Source: Mobiluncus sp963511525 (GTDB lineage: Bacteria > Actinomycetota > Actinomycetes > Actinomycetales > Actinomycetaceae). From it: a DNA stretch of 64,000 nt. Positions 27,379-35,486 of the stretch are shown one piece after another. Made by a program: the position numbers and the translations under genes. How positions within the stretch are numbered: position 1 is the stretch's first letter; each line of letters starts with the position of its first letter. The stretch is taken from contig NZ_CAUPIY010000003.1 in NCBI RefSeq assembly GCF_963511525.1, forward strand, positions 124,001-188,000, in the 5' to 3' direction. Under the pieces are notes generated by a model that did not search any database, was not told the origin of the DNA, and was given only the letters and a program-made list of their open reading frames with translations.

Positions 27379-27763
27379 AAGTGTCCTTATCTCAAAGGTT
27401 AATGGGTAAAAACTTGCGCAACGTTCTAAATTACGAAGGTTCGCAAGCAGACCGACTCAAGAATACGAATCGGGTTTGGCCCGGAAGATATCTACGGACC
27501 CGCGGCTGAGCCGTGTTGATTAAATCATACCTCCGCGCTAAGGTTTCAACAAAACGAGTATCAACTTCGTGAGCGTGACCCCGTCATGACCCGGACCACA
27601 CAATGGTCTATCAGGAACGGAAGCTACAGCAGCAACGCAACTTCGGGGCACTAGGGAGTGGTTTCCGCCGCTTCATGCGTTATTTTCACATTCAATGCTT
27701 TTGCGGAACTGGATTTTTTATCTCCCCATCCGAAAACTTCATTATTCAAAGAAAGGCATTCTT
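27379..27763. other. Divergent intergenic region between rho and the liv operon
   Basis: About 385 bases without a gene. The left part holds the rho leader and a candidate rho promoter near 27.53 kb. The right part precedes the liv binding-protein gene; it is T-rich and ends in a GAAAGG ribosome site, but I find no convincing plus-strand -35/-10 pair. No riboswitch or tRNA is recognised. Confidence 0.6.
27524..27552 (-). promoter_or_regulatory. Candidate rho promoter
   Basis: On the minus strand TTGTTG is followed after 17 bases by TATGAT. Transcription would begin near 27517 and leave a leader of about 140 bases before the rho ATG. A long leader suits the known autoregulation of rho in other bacteria, but no attenuator structure was identified. 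Confidence 0.5.
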
Positions 27764-28954
27764 ATGAAACGCATAATTGCAGCTGCTGCAATTTCAGCAT
27801 TGACCTTGGTCGGCATGTCGGCCTGCACTCAGCCCAGCTCAGGGCCCACTGGCGGCGGTAACGCTGCCACCGGAGACACGATTAAAATCGGCGTGAACTA
27901 CGAACTTTCCGGGGCTGTGGCCACCTACGGTAAACAAAATGTTGACGGCATCCAAATGGCGGTTGATGAAATCAACGCCAAGGGCGGTGTTAAAGGTAAA
28001 AAGATTGAAATTGTGAAATACGATTCCAAGTCAGAGCCGGCCGAAGCTACCACTCTGGCCACCAAGTTGATGAGCCAGGATAAGGTTCTCACCATGATTG
28101 GCCCGGCGACCTCCGGTTCCTTCAAAGCGGTTATCCCCGCTGGTAACCAGAATAAAGTTCCGGTTATTTCCGGATCTGCCACCGCGGACGACGTGACCGT
28201 CACCGGCGGCAAACTTCAACCATTTGCTTTCCGCACCTGCTTCTCCGATTCCTACCAGGGTGGCGTGATGGCCCAATACGCCGCTGAAAAGTTGGGAGCC
28301 AAGACCGCGGTCATCATGGGAGACACCTCCTCTGACTACGCTAAAGGTCTGGCCAAGAACTTTAAGGAAACCTTCACCAAATCCGGCGGTTCGGTCGTGG
28401 CAGAAGAAGGCTACGTGGCTGGTGACACCGATTTCAAGGCGACCTTGACCAATATCAAGGGCAAGGATTTCGATGTGCTCTATATCCCCGGCTACTACCA
28501 GGAAGTCGGCCTCATCATCAAGCAGGCCCGCGAACTGGGCATTGACGCCAAGATTCTGGGAGGCGACGGCTTTGACTCCCCCACCCTAATGGAACTGGCC
28601 GGCGCTCCGGCGTTGAACAACGTGTTCTTTACCTCGCACTACTCGGCGTTGGATACTTCCAACACGAAACTCCAAGACTTCATCAAGACCTACAAGGACA
28701 AGTTCGGCGAGGATCCGTCCTCGTTCAACGCCCTGGGTTACGACACGGCTTACTTCGTGGCCAAGGCGATTGGTGAAGCGAAAGAGCTGACCGGACCGGA
28801 TATTGCCGAAGCGATGGCTAACGCTAAGGGCTTCGAGGGCGTGACCGGTTCTTTCGATATGGATCCCAAGACTCATGACCCGATTAAGACGGCGGTCGTG
28901 GTTTCCCTGAAGGACGGTGTCCAGGACTCCGCTGAGGCCTACGCCCTGAAGTGA
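27764..28954 (+). CDS. livJ: Branched-chain amino-acid ABC transporter, binding lipoprotein
   Basis: 396 residues. The start is the ATG behind GAAAGG, which gives a proper lipoprotein signal (MKRIIAAAAISALTLVGMSAC). A Ser/Gly linker and then the type I periplasmic-binding fold follow (IKIGVNYELSGAVATYGKQN). Family members bind Leu, Ile, Val or other amino acids; specificity cannot be read here. It is the first gene of the liv operon and is followed by a strong hairpin, so it is probably the most abundant component. Confidence 0.92.
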   Translation: MKRIIAAAAISALTLVGMSACTQPSSGPTGGGNAATGDTIKIGVNYELSGAVATYGKQNVDGIQMAVDEINAKGGVKGKKIEIVKYDSKSEPAEATTLATKLMSQDKVLTMIGPATSGSFKAVIPAGNQNKVPVISGSATADDVTVTGGKLQPFAFRTCFSDSYQGGVMAQYAAEKLGAKTAVIMGDTSSDYAKGLAKNFKETFTKSGGSVVAEEGYVAGDTDFKATLTNIKGKDFDVLYIPGYYQEVGLIIKQARELGIDAKILGGDGFDSPTLMELAGAPALNNVFFTSHYSALDTSNTKLQDFIKTYKDKFGEDPSSFNALGYDTAYFVAKAIGEAKELTGPDIAEAMANAKGFEGVTGSFDMDPKTHDPIKTAVVVSLKDGVQDSAEAYALK

Positions 28955-28973
28955 GTGATCGAGTGTTTCCCAA

Positions 28974-29025
28974 GGGCGGGGCGGCCCGTTGACCTGAATC
29001 TTTACCGGGTTCGGGCTCCCCGTCC
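28974..29025 (+). other. GC-rich hairpin between livJ and livH
   Basis: Arms 28974-28988 and 29012-29025 pair over about 12 base pairs with one small internal loop. No T tract follows. This position, after a binding-protein gene, is typical of elements that protect the upstream mRNA segment and set subunit ratios. Confidence 0.55.
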
Positions 29026-29052
29026 TCGGGACCTCGAGAAAGAACGTTCCTC

Positions 29053-29937
29053 ATGGATTTGATACTGCAACAGCTGATTAACGGCCTGTCGCTGGGAAGT
29101 ATCTATGCGCTAATCGCGTTGGGATACACCATGGTCTACGGCATCATTCAGCTCATCAATTTCGCCCACGGCGACGTCCTGATGGTCGGGGCTTACGTTG
29201 GTTTCGCGGGAATGGTCCTGCTGCACCTCGACCCGTTCACATCCTTGCTGGCGGCAATGATTATCTGTGCGATTCTGGGGATGCTGATTGAGCGTTTGGC
29301 TTATAGGCCGCTGCGCCACTCAACCCGGATCGCCGTGCTGATTACCGCCATCGGTATGTCCCTGCTGATTGAGTACGTAATGATGTACTTTGTCGGGGCT
29401 GAAGCCCGCGCCTACCCCGCACAAACCGGCTGGTTGGGAGCCAGTTACCGCTTCGGTGGAGTGAGCTTGTCCATGATTCAAATCATCATCGTGGTGGTTT
29501 CCGTGGTCCTGATGATTGTCCTACAGTTCATCATTAAGAAAACCCGCATCGGTAAAGCCATGCGCGCGGTCAGCCAGGACCAAGACGCCGCCAAACTCAT
29601 GGGAATCAGCGTGGATAACACGATTTCCTTCACTTTTGCCCTCGGTTCCGCTCTGGCTGGAGCCGCCGGGGTGCTGTGGGGACTGTACTACACTTCGATT
29701 ACCCCGCTCATGGGCATTATGCCTGGTTTGAAAGCCTTTGTGGCCGCCGTTTTGGGCGGTATCGGGTTGATTCCAGGAGCGTTGGTGGGCGGCTACCTGG
29801 TCGGCTTTTTAGAGACGATTGTGAACTCTCTGGGTCTGTCTACATTCCGTGACGCAGCTGTGTTCATGGTGCTGATTATCGTGCTCATCTTTAAGCCTGC
29901 CGGCATCCTCGGCAAGAACGTACAGGAGAAGGTCTGA
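29053..29937 (+). CDS. livH: Branched-chain amino-acid ABC transporter permease LivH
   Basis: 294 residues, normal length for LivH. It opens LILQQLINGLSLGSIYALIA and carries the conserved YGIIQLINFAHGDVLMVGAY segment and the cytoplasmic IGKAMRAVSQDQDAAKLMGI coupling loop that contacts the ATPase. It forms the channel with the LivM half of the next protein, three bases downstream. Confidence 0.95.
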   Translation: MDLILQQLINGLSLGSIYALIALGYTMVYGIIQLINFAHGDVLMVGAYVGFAGMVLLHLDPFTSLLAAMIICAILGMLIERLAYRPLRHSTRIAVLITAIGMSLLIEYVMMYFVGAEARAYPAQTGWLGASYRFGGVSLSMIQIIIVVVSVVLMIVLQFIIKKTRIGKAMRAVSQDQDAAKLMGISVDNTISFTFALGSALAGAAGVLWGLYYTSITPLMGIMPGLKAFVAAVLGGIGLIPGALVGGYLVGFLETIVNSLGLSTFRDAAVFMVLIIVLIFKPAGILGKNVQEKV

Positions 29938-29940
29938 GCC

Positions 29941-31821
29941 ATGAAACCGGGAATAAAAAGTATCATTGCACAAGCCGTCATTCTCGCGGTTCTTTGGGGG
30001 TTGGGATACGCCCTCATCACATTGGGGGTCATCGACTCTTACATCTTTAACACTATGGTCACCATCTGCGTGAACATTATCCTAGCGGTGTCGTTGAACC
30101 TCGTCACCGGGTTTACCGGACAATTCTCTCTGGGTCACGCCGGATTCATGGCGGTAGGAGCCTATTCCACCGGCCTCATCGTCACCGCGATTCCTACCTA
30201 CGGCGGTTTCTTCCTAGGGCTGTTCATCGGCGGACTTTTCGCCGCCGCCATCGGTTTCCTCATCGGTTTGCCGACCCTGCGTCTGAAGGGCGACTACCTG
30301 GCTATCGCCACCCTGGGGCTGGCCGAGATTATCCGCGTACTGCTGTTGAACCTGGAATTTTCCGGCGGGGCTGCCGGGCTGTTCATCCAACTGCAGTTCA
30401 CGGACTGGAACATTCTGTTCATCCTCACGGCGGGCACCATCCTGCTGATTCGTAACTTCCTGAACTCCCGTCACGGTCACTCCTGCATCGCGGTACGCGA
30501 GGACGAAATCGCCGCTGAATCCATCGGCATTTACTCCACCCGGATTAAGACCCTGGCTTTCGTGGTCGGTTCTTTCTTTGGAGCCATCGGGGGCGGCCTG
30601 TACATCGGCAACTTCTTCTTTGTGAAGCCGGACCTGTTCAACTTCATGATGTCCATCAACATCCTGGTTATCGTGGTTTTGGGCGGTTTGGGTTCGCTGA
30701 CCGGCTCGATCATCGCCGCCATCTTGCTGGCGGTGGTCTCGACCCTGCTCCAGCCCTTCCCGGAAATCCGGATGATTCTCTACGCCTTGGTTTTGGTTAT
30801 CCTCATGGTGTTCCGTCCCCAGGGTCTGTTGGGCACCAAGGAACTGACCTTTAAAGTTTTTGGCCGGTTGTTCCGCAAGCCAACCGGCGAGAATAAACCG
30901 GAAAGTGGCAGTGCCCTGTCGGCTCCCCCAACCGCACAGACTTCCCCGCAGACACCCCGCGCCGAGGCTAGTGCCGAAGCCGGGAAAGAACCCGCCGCCA
31001 CCGAGCCCCCGACGGAGGAGCAACGCGCTCACGCTATCTTGGACGTGCGCCGCCTGACGCGACACTTCGGCGGTCTCGCCGCACTCACTGACGTGGATAT
31101 GTATCTGCAGCCCGGTGAGCTAATCGGTCTGATTGGACCCAACGGAGCGGGGAAAACCACCGTTTTCAACCTTCTGACCGGGGTTTATCCCCCCTCGTCG
31201 GGCACCATCGCCTTCCGCCCCGACCCGCAGGGCGAGGACGTCTCTATAGCCGGCAAGAAACCCTTTGTAATTTCTCGCTGTGGCGTCGCCCGCACTTTCC
31301 AAAACATTCGCTTGTTCAAGGACCTGACGGTGCTGGAAAATGTGATTTTCGCCATGGAACAGCGCGAAAAGTATTCCCTCCTGGCATCCTTCTTCCATCT
31401 GCCATCCTGGTCCAAGTCGCGTCAGCGCGTCTACAAAGAGTCTATGCAGTTACTTCAGATGATGGACCTCGCTGAAAAAGCCGATGAATCCGCTCGGAAC
31501 CTGTCCTACGGCGAACAGCGTCACTTAGAGATTGCTCGCGCCCTAGCGACTAACCCGCAGTTGCTGCTGCTGGATGAGCCGGCGGCGGGAATGAACCCGG
31601 CTGAGACTGCCCAGCTGACCGAGTTAATTGAGATGCTGCGCCAACGCTATCACCTCACCATCTTGCTCATTGAACACGATATGTCGCTGGTGATGACCAT
31701 CTGTGAGCGCCTCTACGTGCTCGATCACGGCGTGGTCATCGCTTCCGGCACGCCTCAGGAAGTTCGTAACAATCCGAAGGTTATCGAAGCCTATCTGGGC
31801 CAGGAGGTGGAAAATGTTTGA
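29941..31821 (+). CDS. livMG: LivM-LivG fusion: permease plus ATPase in one chain
   Basis: 626 residues. Residues 1 to about 305 are a LivM permease (VTGFTGQFSLGHAGFMAVGA and the RVLLLN / AVREDEIAAESIGI coupling region). A Pro/Ala/Glu/Thr-rich linker of about 50 residues follows. Residues about 360-626 are a LivG ATPase with Walker A GPNGAGKTT (399-407), signature LSYGEQRHLEIARAL and Walker B LLLLDEPAAGMNP. The frame is continuous with no stop or shift, so this is a genuine fusion. LivM and LivG are separate in most bacteria. The start lies three bases after livH, and the end overlaps livF by eight bases. Confidence 0.93.
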   Translation: MKPGIKSIIAQAVILAVLWGLGYALITLGVIDSYIFNTMVTICVNIILAVSLNLVTGFTGQFSLGHAGFMAVGAYSTGLIVTAIPTYGGFFLGLFIGGLFAAAIGFLIGLPTLRLKGDYLAIATLGLAEIIRVLLLNLEFSGGAAGLFIQLQFTDWNILFILTAGTILLIRNFLNSRHGHSCIAVREDEIAAESIGIYSTRIKTLAFVVGSFFGAIGGGLYIGNFFFVKPDLFNFMMSINILVIVVLGGLGSLTGSIIAAILLAVVSTLLQPFPEIRMILYALVLVILMVFRPQGLLGTKELTFKVFGRLFRKPTGENKPESGSALSAPPTAQTSPQTPRAEASAEAGKEPAATEPPTEEQRAHAILDVRRLTRHFGGLAALTDVDMYLQPGELIGLIGPNGAGKTTVFNLLTGVYPPSSGTIAFRPDPQGEDVSIAGKKPFVISRCGVARTFQNIRLFKDLTVLENVIFAMEQREKYSLLASFFHLPSWSKSRQRVYKESMQLLQMMDLAEKADESARNLSYGEQRHLEIARALATNPQLLLLDEPAAGMNPAETAQLTELIEMLRQRYHLTILLIEHDMSLVMTICERLYVLDHGVVIASGTPQEVRNNPKVIEAYLGQEVENV

Positions 31822-32518
31822 GATTAAAGACCTCAAGGTTTCTTTCGGCGGCATCCAGGCTCTTAAGGGCATTTCCCTGCGCGTGGAGGAAGGCGAAATC
31901 GTCACTTTGATTGGCGCCAACGGAGCCGGTAAAACCACGACGTTGCGTACCTCCTCCGGTCTGGAACGTCCTCTGGAAGGCTCGATTTGGCTTGACGGCA
32001 AGGAAATCACCAAGTCCTCGCCGCGTTCGCGGGTACGTCACGGCTTGGTTCACGTCCCGGAGGGCCGTCGGGTGTTCCCCGGAATGACCGTGATGGAGAA
32101 CCTCGACTTGGGTGCCTATATGCGCAAAGACCGTGCCGGCAGTGCCGCGGACCTGAAAATGGTGTTTGAACGGTTCCCGGTTTTGGCTGACCGGAAAAAT
32201 CAGCTGGCGGGGACTTTGAGCGGCGGTGAACAGCAGATGCTCGCTATGGGCCGTGGTCTGATGGCCAAACCGCGGGTACTGCTGTTGGACGAACCTTCGA
32301 TGGGCTTGGCTCCGCTGTTCGTCCAAGAAATTTTTGACATCATCGTCAAAATTCAAGAAATGGGAACTACGATTTTATTAGTAGAGCAAAATGCCAACAT
32401 GGCTTTGCAGATTGCCTCGCGCGCCTACGTGATGGAAACCGGCAAGATCGTGTTGCAAGGCGAAGCCGCAGAGTTGCTGGCTAGCGATGAAGTTAAGCAT
32501 GCCTACCTGGGAGGATAA
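31814..32518 (+). CDS. livF: Branched-chain amino-acid ABC transporter ATPase LivF
   Basis: 234 residues from the ATG (31814) that follows an AGGAGG site and overlaps the end of livMG. Walker A GANGAGKTT, signature LSGGEQQMLAMGRGL and Walker B VLLLDEPSMGLAP are intact. It pairs with the LivG half of the fused subunit to power import. Confidence 0.96.
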   Translation: MFEIKDLKVSFGGIQALKGISLRVEEGEIVTLIGANGAGKTTTLRTSSGLERPLEGSIWLDGKEITKSSPRSRVRHGLVHVPEGRRVFPGMTVMENLDLGAYMRKDRAGSAADLKMVFERFPVLADRKNQLAGTLSGGEQQMLAMGRGLMAKPRVLLLDEPSMGLAPLFVQEIFDIIVKIQEMGTTILLVEQNANMALQIASRAYVMETGKIVLQGEAAELLASDEVKHAYLGG

Positions 32519-32520
32519 CC

Positions 32521-33159
32521 ATGTTTGTAAAATGGCGAATGACAGCCAACCCCTTTACCATCGATTCGGGCGTCACCGTACCCGACGCTATCGAAATGAT
32601 GCAGACACACGGCATCACGAAGTTGCCGGTATTGCGTGACGGCAAACTGTGCGGCGTCGTTTCTCAGTCGGACATCAACCGAGCCCTACCCTCGGACGCG
32701 ACTTCCCTGTCTTTTGGCGAAGTAGCCTACCTGTTGTCCAAACTGAAAATCTATAAGATTATGCAAAAGAATCCCCCCACCATCTCGGCCGATGCCATGC
32801 TGGAGGAAGCCGCCATCGTCATGCGCGACTCGAAAGTCGACATTCTGCCGGTCATGGATGAGGGCAAGGTCGTCGGGGTCATCACCGAATCTGACGTCCT
32901 CGATGCGTTTATCGACATTAACGGGGCTCGCGAGCCCGGAACCCGCCTGGTCATTGAGGCCGACGACCAGCCCGGAGTGATGAGTCGCCTGGCGCGGGTC
33001 ACCGGGGAACTCGAGACCAACATCACCCATATTGCGGTGTACCGCACCGGGATGGAGAGTTCTTTCGTGCTTCTGGGGGTGAACACCGTGAACACCTCCG
33101 ACTTGGAAGATGCGTTCACGAAAGCCGGGTTCCAGGTCCGTTACGTCCTCAGACGCTAA
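32521..33159 (+). CDS. CBS-pair and ACT-domain protein
   Basis: 212 residues, two bases after the livF stop, so it belongs to the liv operon. Two CBS repeats (residues about 7-60 and 80-137; TKLPVLRDGKLCGVVSQSDI and VDILPVMDEGKVVGVITESD) precede an ACT domain (about 142-212; EADDQPGVMSRLARVTGELE). CBS pairs bind adenine nucleotides and ACT domains bind amino acids. The architecture is the AcuB-like type often found beside liv genes. It has no enzyme domain. I infer that it senses energy state and amino acid and acts on the transporter or on metabolism; its partner is unknown. Confidence 0.85.
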   Translation: MFVKWRMTANPFTIDSGVTVPDAIEMMQTHGITKLPVLRDGKLCGVVSQSDINRALPSDATSLSFGEVAYLLSKLKIYKIMQKNPPTISADAMLEEAAIVMRDSKVDILPVMDEGKVVGVITESDVLDAFIDINGAREPGTRLVIEADDQPGVMSRLARVTGELETNITHIAVYRTGMESSFVLLGVNTVNTSDLEDAFTKAGFQVRYVLRR

Positions 33160-33184
33160 AGCGTCGGCCCTCTCGAAAAAGTCT

Positions 33185-33220
33185 CCCTACCCCGTCATTG
33201 CCTTTCTTGGCGGGGTAGGG
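33185..33220. terminator. Bidirectional terminator between liv operon and thrB
   Basis: A perfect ten-pair stem (CCCTACCCCG with CGGGGTAGGG) closes a 16-base loop. The plus side is followed by TCTTATT and the minus side by a run of five T after a short spacer, so it can end both converging transcripts. Confidence 0.8.
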
Positions 33221-33285
33221 TCTTATTCACAAGCTCGGGGGGCCTGTATCTGGAGCCGGATTGCCACTGGGGTGGTTCCCGGTAG

Positions 33286-34191
33286 TTACCTAACGATAAT
33301 TCCCTGTGGAGCCACCGGCAATTCCCGCGGTTTCCAACCCAGGTGTTCGAGGTCCTGGCGCGTGGCGGGGTCCAGATGGTCGAAAACTATTACGGTGGGC
33401 CCGGCACCGCTGATGGCGGCCGGAGCGCCCGCGGCTCGCAGTCGGTCTACTAATTCCAGAGACTGGGGCATACCCTCACGGCGATATTCCTGGTGCAGCC
33501 GATCCTCGGTGGCGAAATACAGCAGTTCGGGGTATTTAGCCAAGGCCAGGGGCAGTAGCGCGGCGCGTCCGGCATTGAAGGCCGCGTCCCGATGCGGAAC
33601 CGACTCGGGCAGCAACCCGCGCGCCTTGGAAGTGGCCAGTTCAAATTCGGGAATCAGCACTGTCAACCGCACCTGTGGAGACACCTCAAAATGCTGCGCA
33701 TAGGCTCGCGGCGCGCTCCCATCCGCACTCGGTTCCATCCAACCCACCACGGCTCCCCCATACACTGCCGGGGCGGCGTTGTCAGGGTGGCCTTCCATCT
33801 GGACCGCCAGCTGAAAGATCGCATCGGTGTCCAAGACCCCCGGCTCCAGCAAAGCCCCAGCAGCGGCCAAGCCGGAAACAAGCGCCGCGGAAGACGAACC
33901 CAACCCGCGGCCGTGCGGAACTCGGTTCACGCAATGCATCTCGATCCCAATCTGGGAGGCTCCCACAGATTCCAGCCCGGCTCGCAAAGCCTGCACGACC
34001 ATGTTGGTTTCATCCTCAGGTACTTTGCCGGCGCCTTCGCCTTCCACAGTGACGTGAGTCGCTCCGGTGGTGGCCCGCACGCTGACTTCATCGCGCAGTT
34101 CCAAGGCGAGCCCCAAAGCGTCAAATCCCGGTCCCAGATTGGCCGAAGAGGCAGGCACGCTGACCGTTACTTCGTCACGCACAAAATTCAT
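33286..34191 (-). CDS. thrB: Homoserine kinase
   Basis: 301 residues, GHMP kinase family. Phosphorylates homoserine on the way to threonine. The motifs VTVSVPASSANLGPGFDALG, the ATP-binding VPHGRGLGSSSAALVSGLAA and the C-terminal AAISGAGPTVIVF are present. Last gene of the argS-lysA-hom-thrC-thrB series. Confidence 0.97.
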   Translation of the reverse strand: MNFVRDEVTVSVPASSANLGPGFDALGLALELRDEVSVRATTGATHVTVEGEGAGKVPEDETNMVVQALRAGLESVGASQIGIEMHCVNRVPHGRGLGSSSAALVSGLAAAGALLEPGVLDTDAIFQLAVQMEGHPDNAAPAVYGGAVVGWMEPSADGSAPRAYAQHFEVSPQVRLTVLIPEFELATSKARGLLPESVPHRDAAFNAGRAALLPLALAKYPELLYFATEDRLHQEYRREGMPQSLELVDRLRAAGAPAAISGAGPTVIVFDHLDPATRQDLEHLGWKPRELPVAPQGIIVR

Positions 34192-34231
34192 GGCAATTCC
34201 TTAGGTTCGGTGGTCTTGCGCCTAGTCGGTG

Positions 34232-34260
34232 ACAGCACCGGTCCGGCGGGACGGTACTGT
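34232..34260 (-). other. Imperfect hairpin between thrC and thrB
   Basis: About 12 pairs (ACAG/CTGT, ACCG/CGGT, CC/GG with wobble pairs and one bulge) begin at the thrC stop codon on the minus strand. No T tract follows. It may tune thrB expression or mRNA stability; confidence is low. Confidence 0.3.
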
Positions 34261-35399
34261 TACAGGCCAAGTTCCCGCACTGCGGCCTGCAGGCTGGGTT
34301 CGATTACGGACGGAGTCACGTTGCCTTTCGCTTCCATCGCGGTAGCGGTGTCTTTCAAGCCATTACCGGTCAAGGTACAGGCAATCCGTACGCCTCCAGG
34401 TACTTTGCCCTGCTCGGCCATCGCCAACAGACCCGCTATCGGGGCGGCACTGGCCGGCTCACAAAACACTCCGACTTCCGCGGCGATAATGGACTGAGCC
34501 TGCATAATGGCTTCATCACTGACGGCGGTAATCAACCCACCGGAATCGTCACGAGCGGCGGTGGCATAGTCCCAAGACGCGGGGTTGCCAATCCGAATCG
34601 CGGTAGCGATGGTTTCCGGGTTTTCGATGGTGTGTCCCGCCACGAAAGGCGCGGCTCCGGTGGCTTGAATCCCCCACATTCGAGGCAACTTGGTGGTTTG
34701 CGGCTTCAGTTTCAGAGCCGAATCCTCGATTGAAGAAGCAACTTTCCGTCCGAAATACTCGTTGTATCCCATCCAATAGGCGCTGATGTTTCCAGCGTTG
34801 CCCACCGGCAAACAGTGAATGTCCGGAGCATCGCCCAAGGCGTCACAGATTTCAAAAGCGGCGGTTTTCTGTCCCTGCAGGCGGTAGGGGTTAATCGAGT
34901 TTACCAAATCCACCGGGTACTTTTCCGTCAGTTCCCGGGTGATTCGCAAGCAGTCGTCAAAGTTTCCGTCCACGGCTATGAGCTTGGCTCCGTGCATCAC
35001 GGCCTGAGCCAGCTTGCCCAGAGCAATCTTTCCGGCTGGCAAAATGACCGCGCATCCCACTCCTGCCGCGACTGAATAAGCAGCCGCGGAAGCTGAGGTG
35101 TTGCCGGTAGAAGCGCAGGCAACCATCTGGGTGCCTGCCGCCTTCACCTTCGTCATGGCCATAGTCATGCCCCGGTCTTTGAACGAACCGGTGGGGTTGG
35201 CGCCCTCAAACTTCACATAAACTTCGGTGCCGGTGGTGTCCACGCCGGCTTTTTCACTCAAAGCGCCGATACGCTGTTCCACGCGGCGCGCCCGAATCAA
35301 GGGGGTATTGCCCTCAAACAGGGTCACAACGGGGTCGCCTGGTTCCAAGGGAAGTCGATTCCGGTATTCTTCCAGCAGACCGCTCCACATCTGTGCCAT
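34260..35399 (-). CDS. thrC: Threonine synthase
   Basis: 379 residues from the ATG of MAQMWSGLLEEY, chosen for the AAGGAG about nine bases upstream; a longer frame adds 13 residues. PLP enzyme converting O-phosphohomoserine to threonine. The PLP Lys is in NPTGSFKDRGM (Lys 74), and a glycine-rich phosphate loop, PVGNAGNISAY, is present. Lies between hom and thrB; an 87-base gap with a strong stem-loop separates it from hom. Confidence 0.97.
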   Translation of the reverse strand: MAQMWSGLLEEYRNRLPLEPGDPVVTLFEGNTPLIRARRVEQRIGALSEKAGVDTTGTEVYVKFEGANPTGSFKDRGMTMAMTKVKAAGTQMVACASTGNTSASAAAYSVAAGVGCAVILPAGKIALGKLAQAVMHGAKLIAVDGNFDDCLRITRELTEKYPVDLVNSINPYRLQGQKTAAFEICDALGDAPDIHCLPVGNAGNISAYWMGYNEYFGRKVASSIEDSALKLKPQTTKLPRMWGIQATGAAPFVAGHTIENPETIATAIRIGNPASWDYATAARDDSGGLITAVSDEAIMQAQSIIAAEVGVFCEPASAAPIAGLLAMAEQGKVPGGVRIACTLTGNGLKDTATAMEAKGNVTPSVIEPSLQAAVRELGL

Positions 35400-35430
35400 G
35401 TTTTGGTTGCTCCTTATTCGCGGTTTCGAT

Positions 35431-35485
35431 AACCTCAATAATTTTTCGCCGTCGGCTGTGCCGGTGTCACGAAAAATTTGAGGTT
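35431..35485 (-). other. Strong stem-loop in the hom-thrC gap
   Basis: Arms 35431-35448 and 35470-35485 give 16 pairs in two eight-pair blocks with a two-base bulge, and the loop holds a nested CGGC/GCCG stem. It starts two bases after the hom stop codon. It lacks a trailing T run on the minus strand, so it is more likely an attenuator, processing or stability element than a simple terminator. Confidence 0.5.
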
Positions 35486-35486
35486 C

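Noticed and set aside
25828..27402. Open plus-strand frame of 524 codons opposite rho
   Set aside because: It is a codon-bias shadow of rho, with low-complexity Val/Ala/Arg runs where rho encodes its Arg/Asp-rich insert, and no family features or ribosome site.
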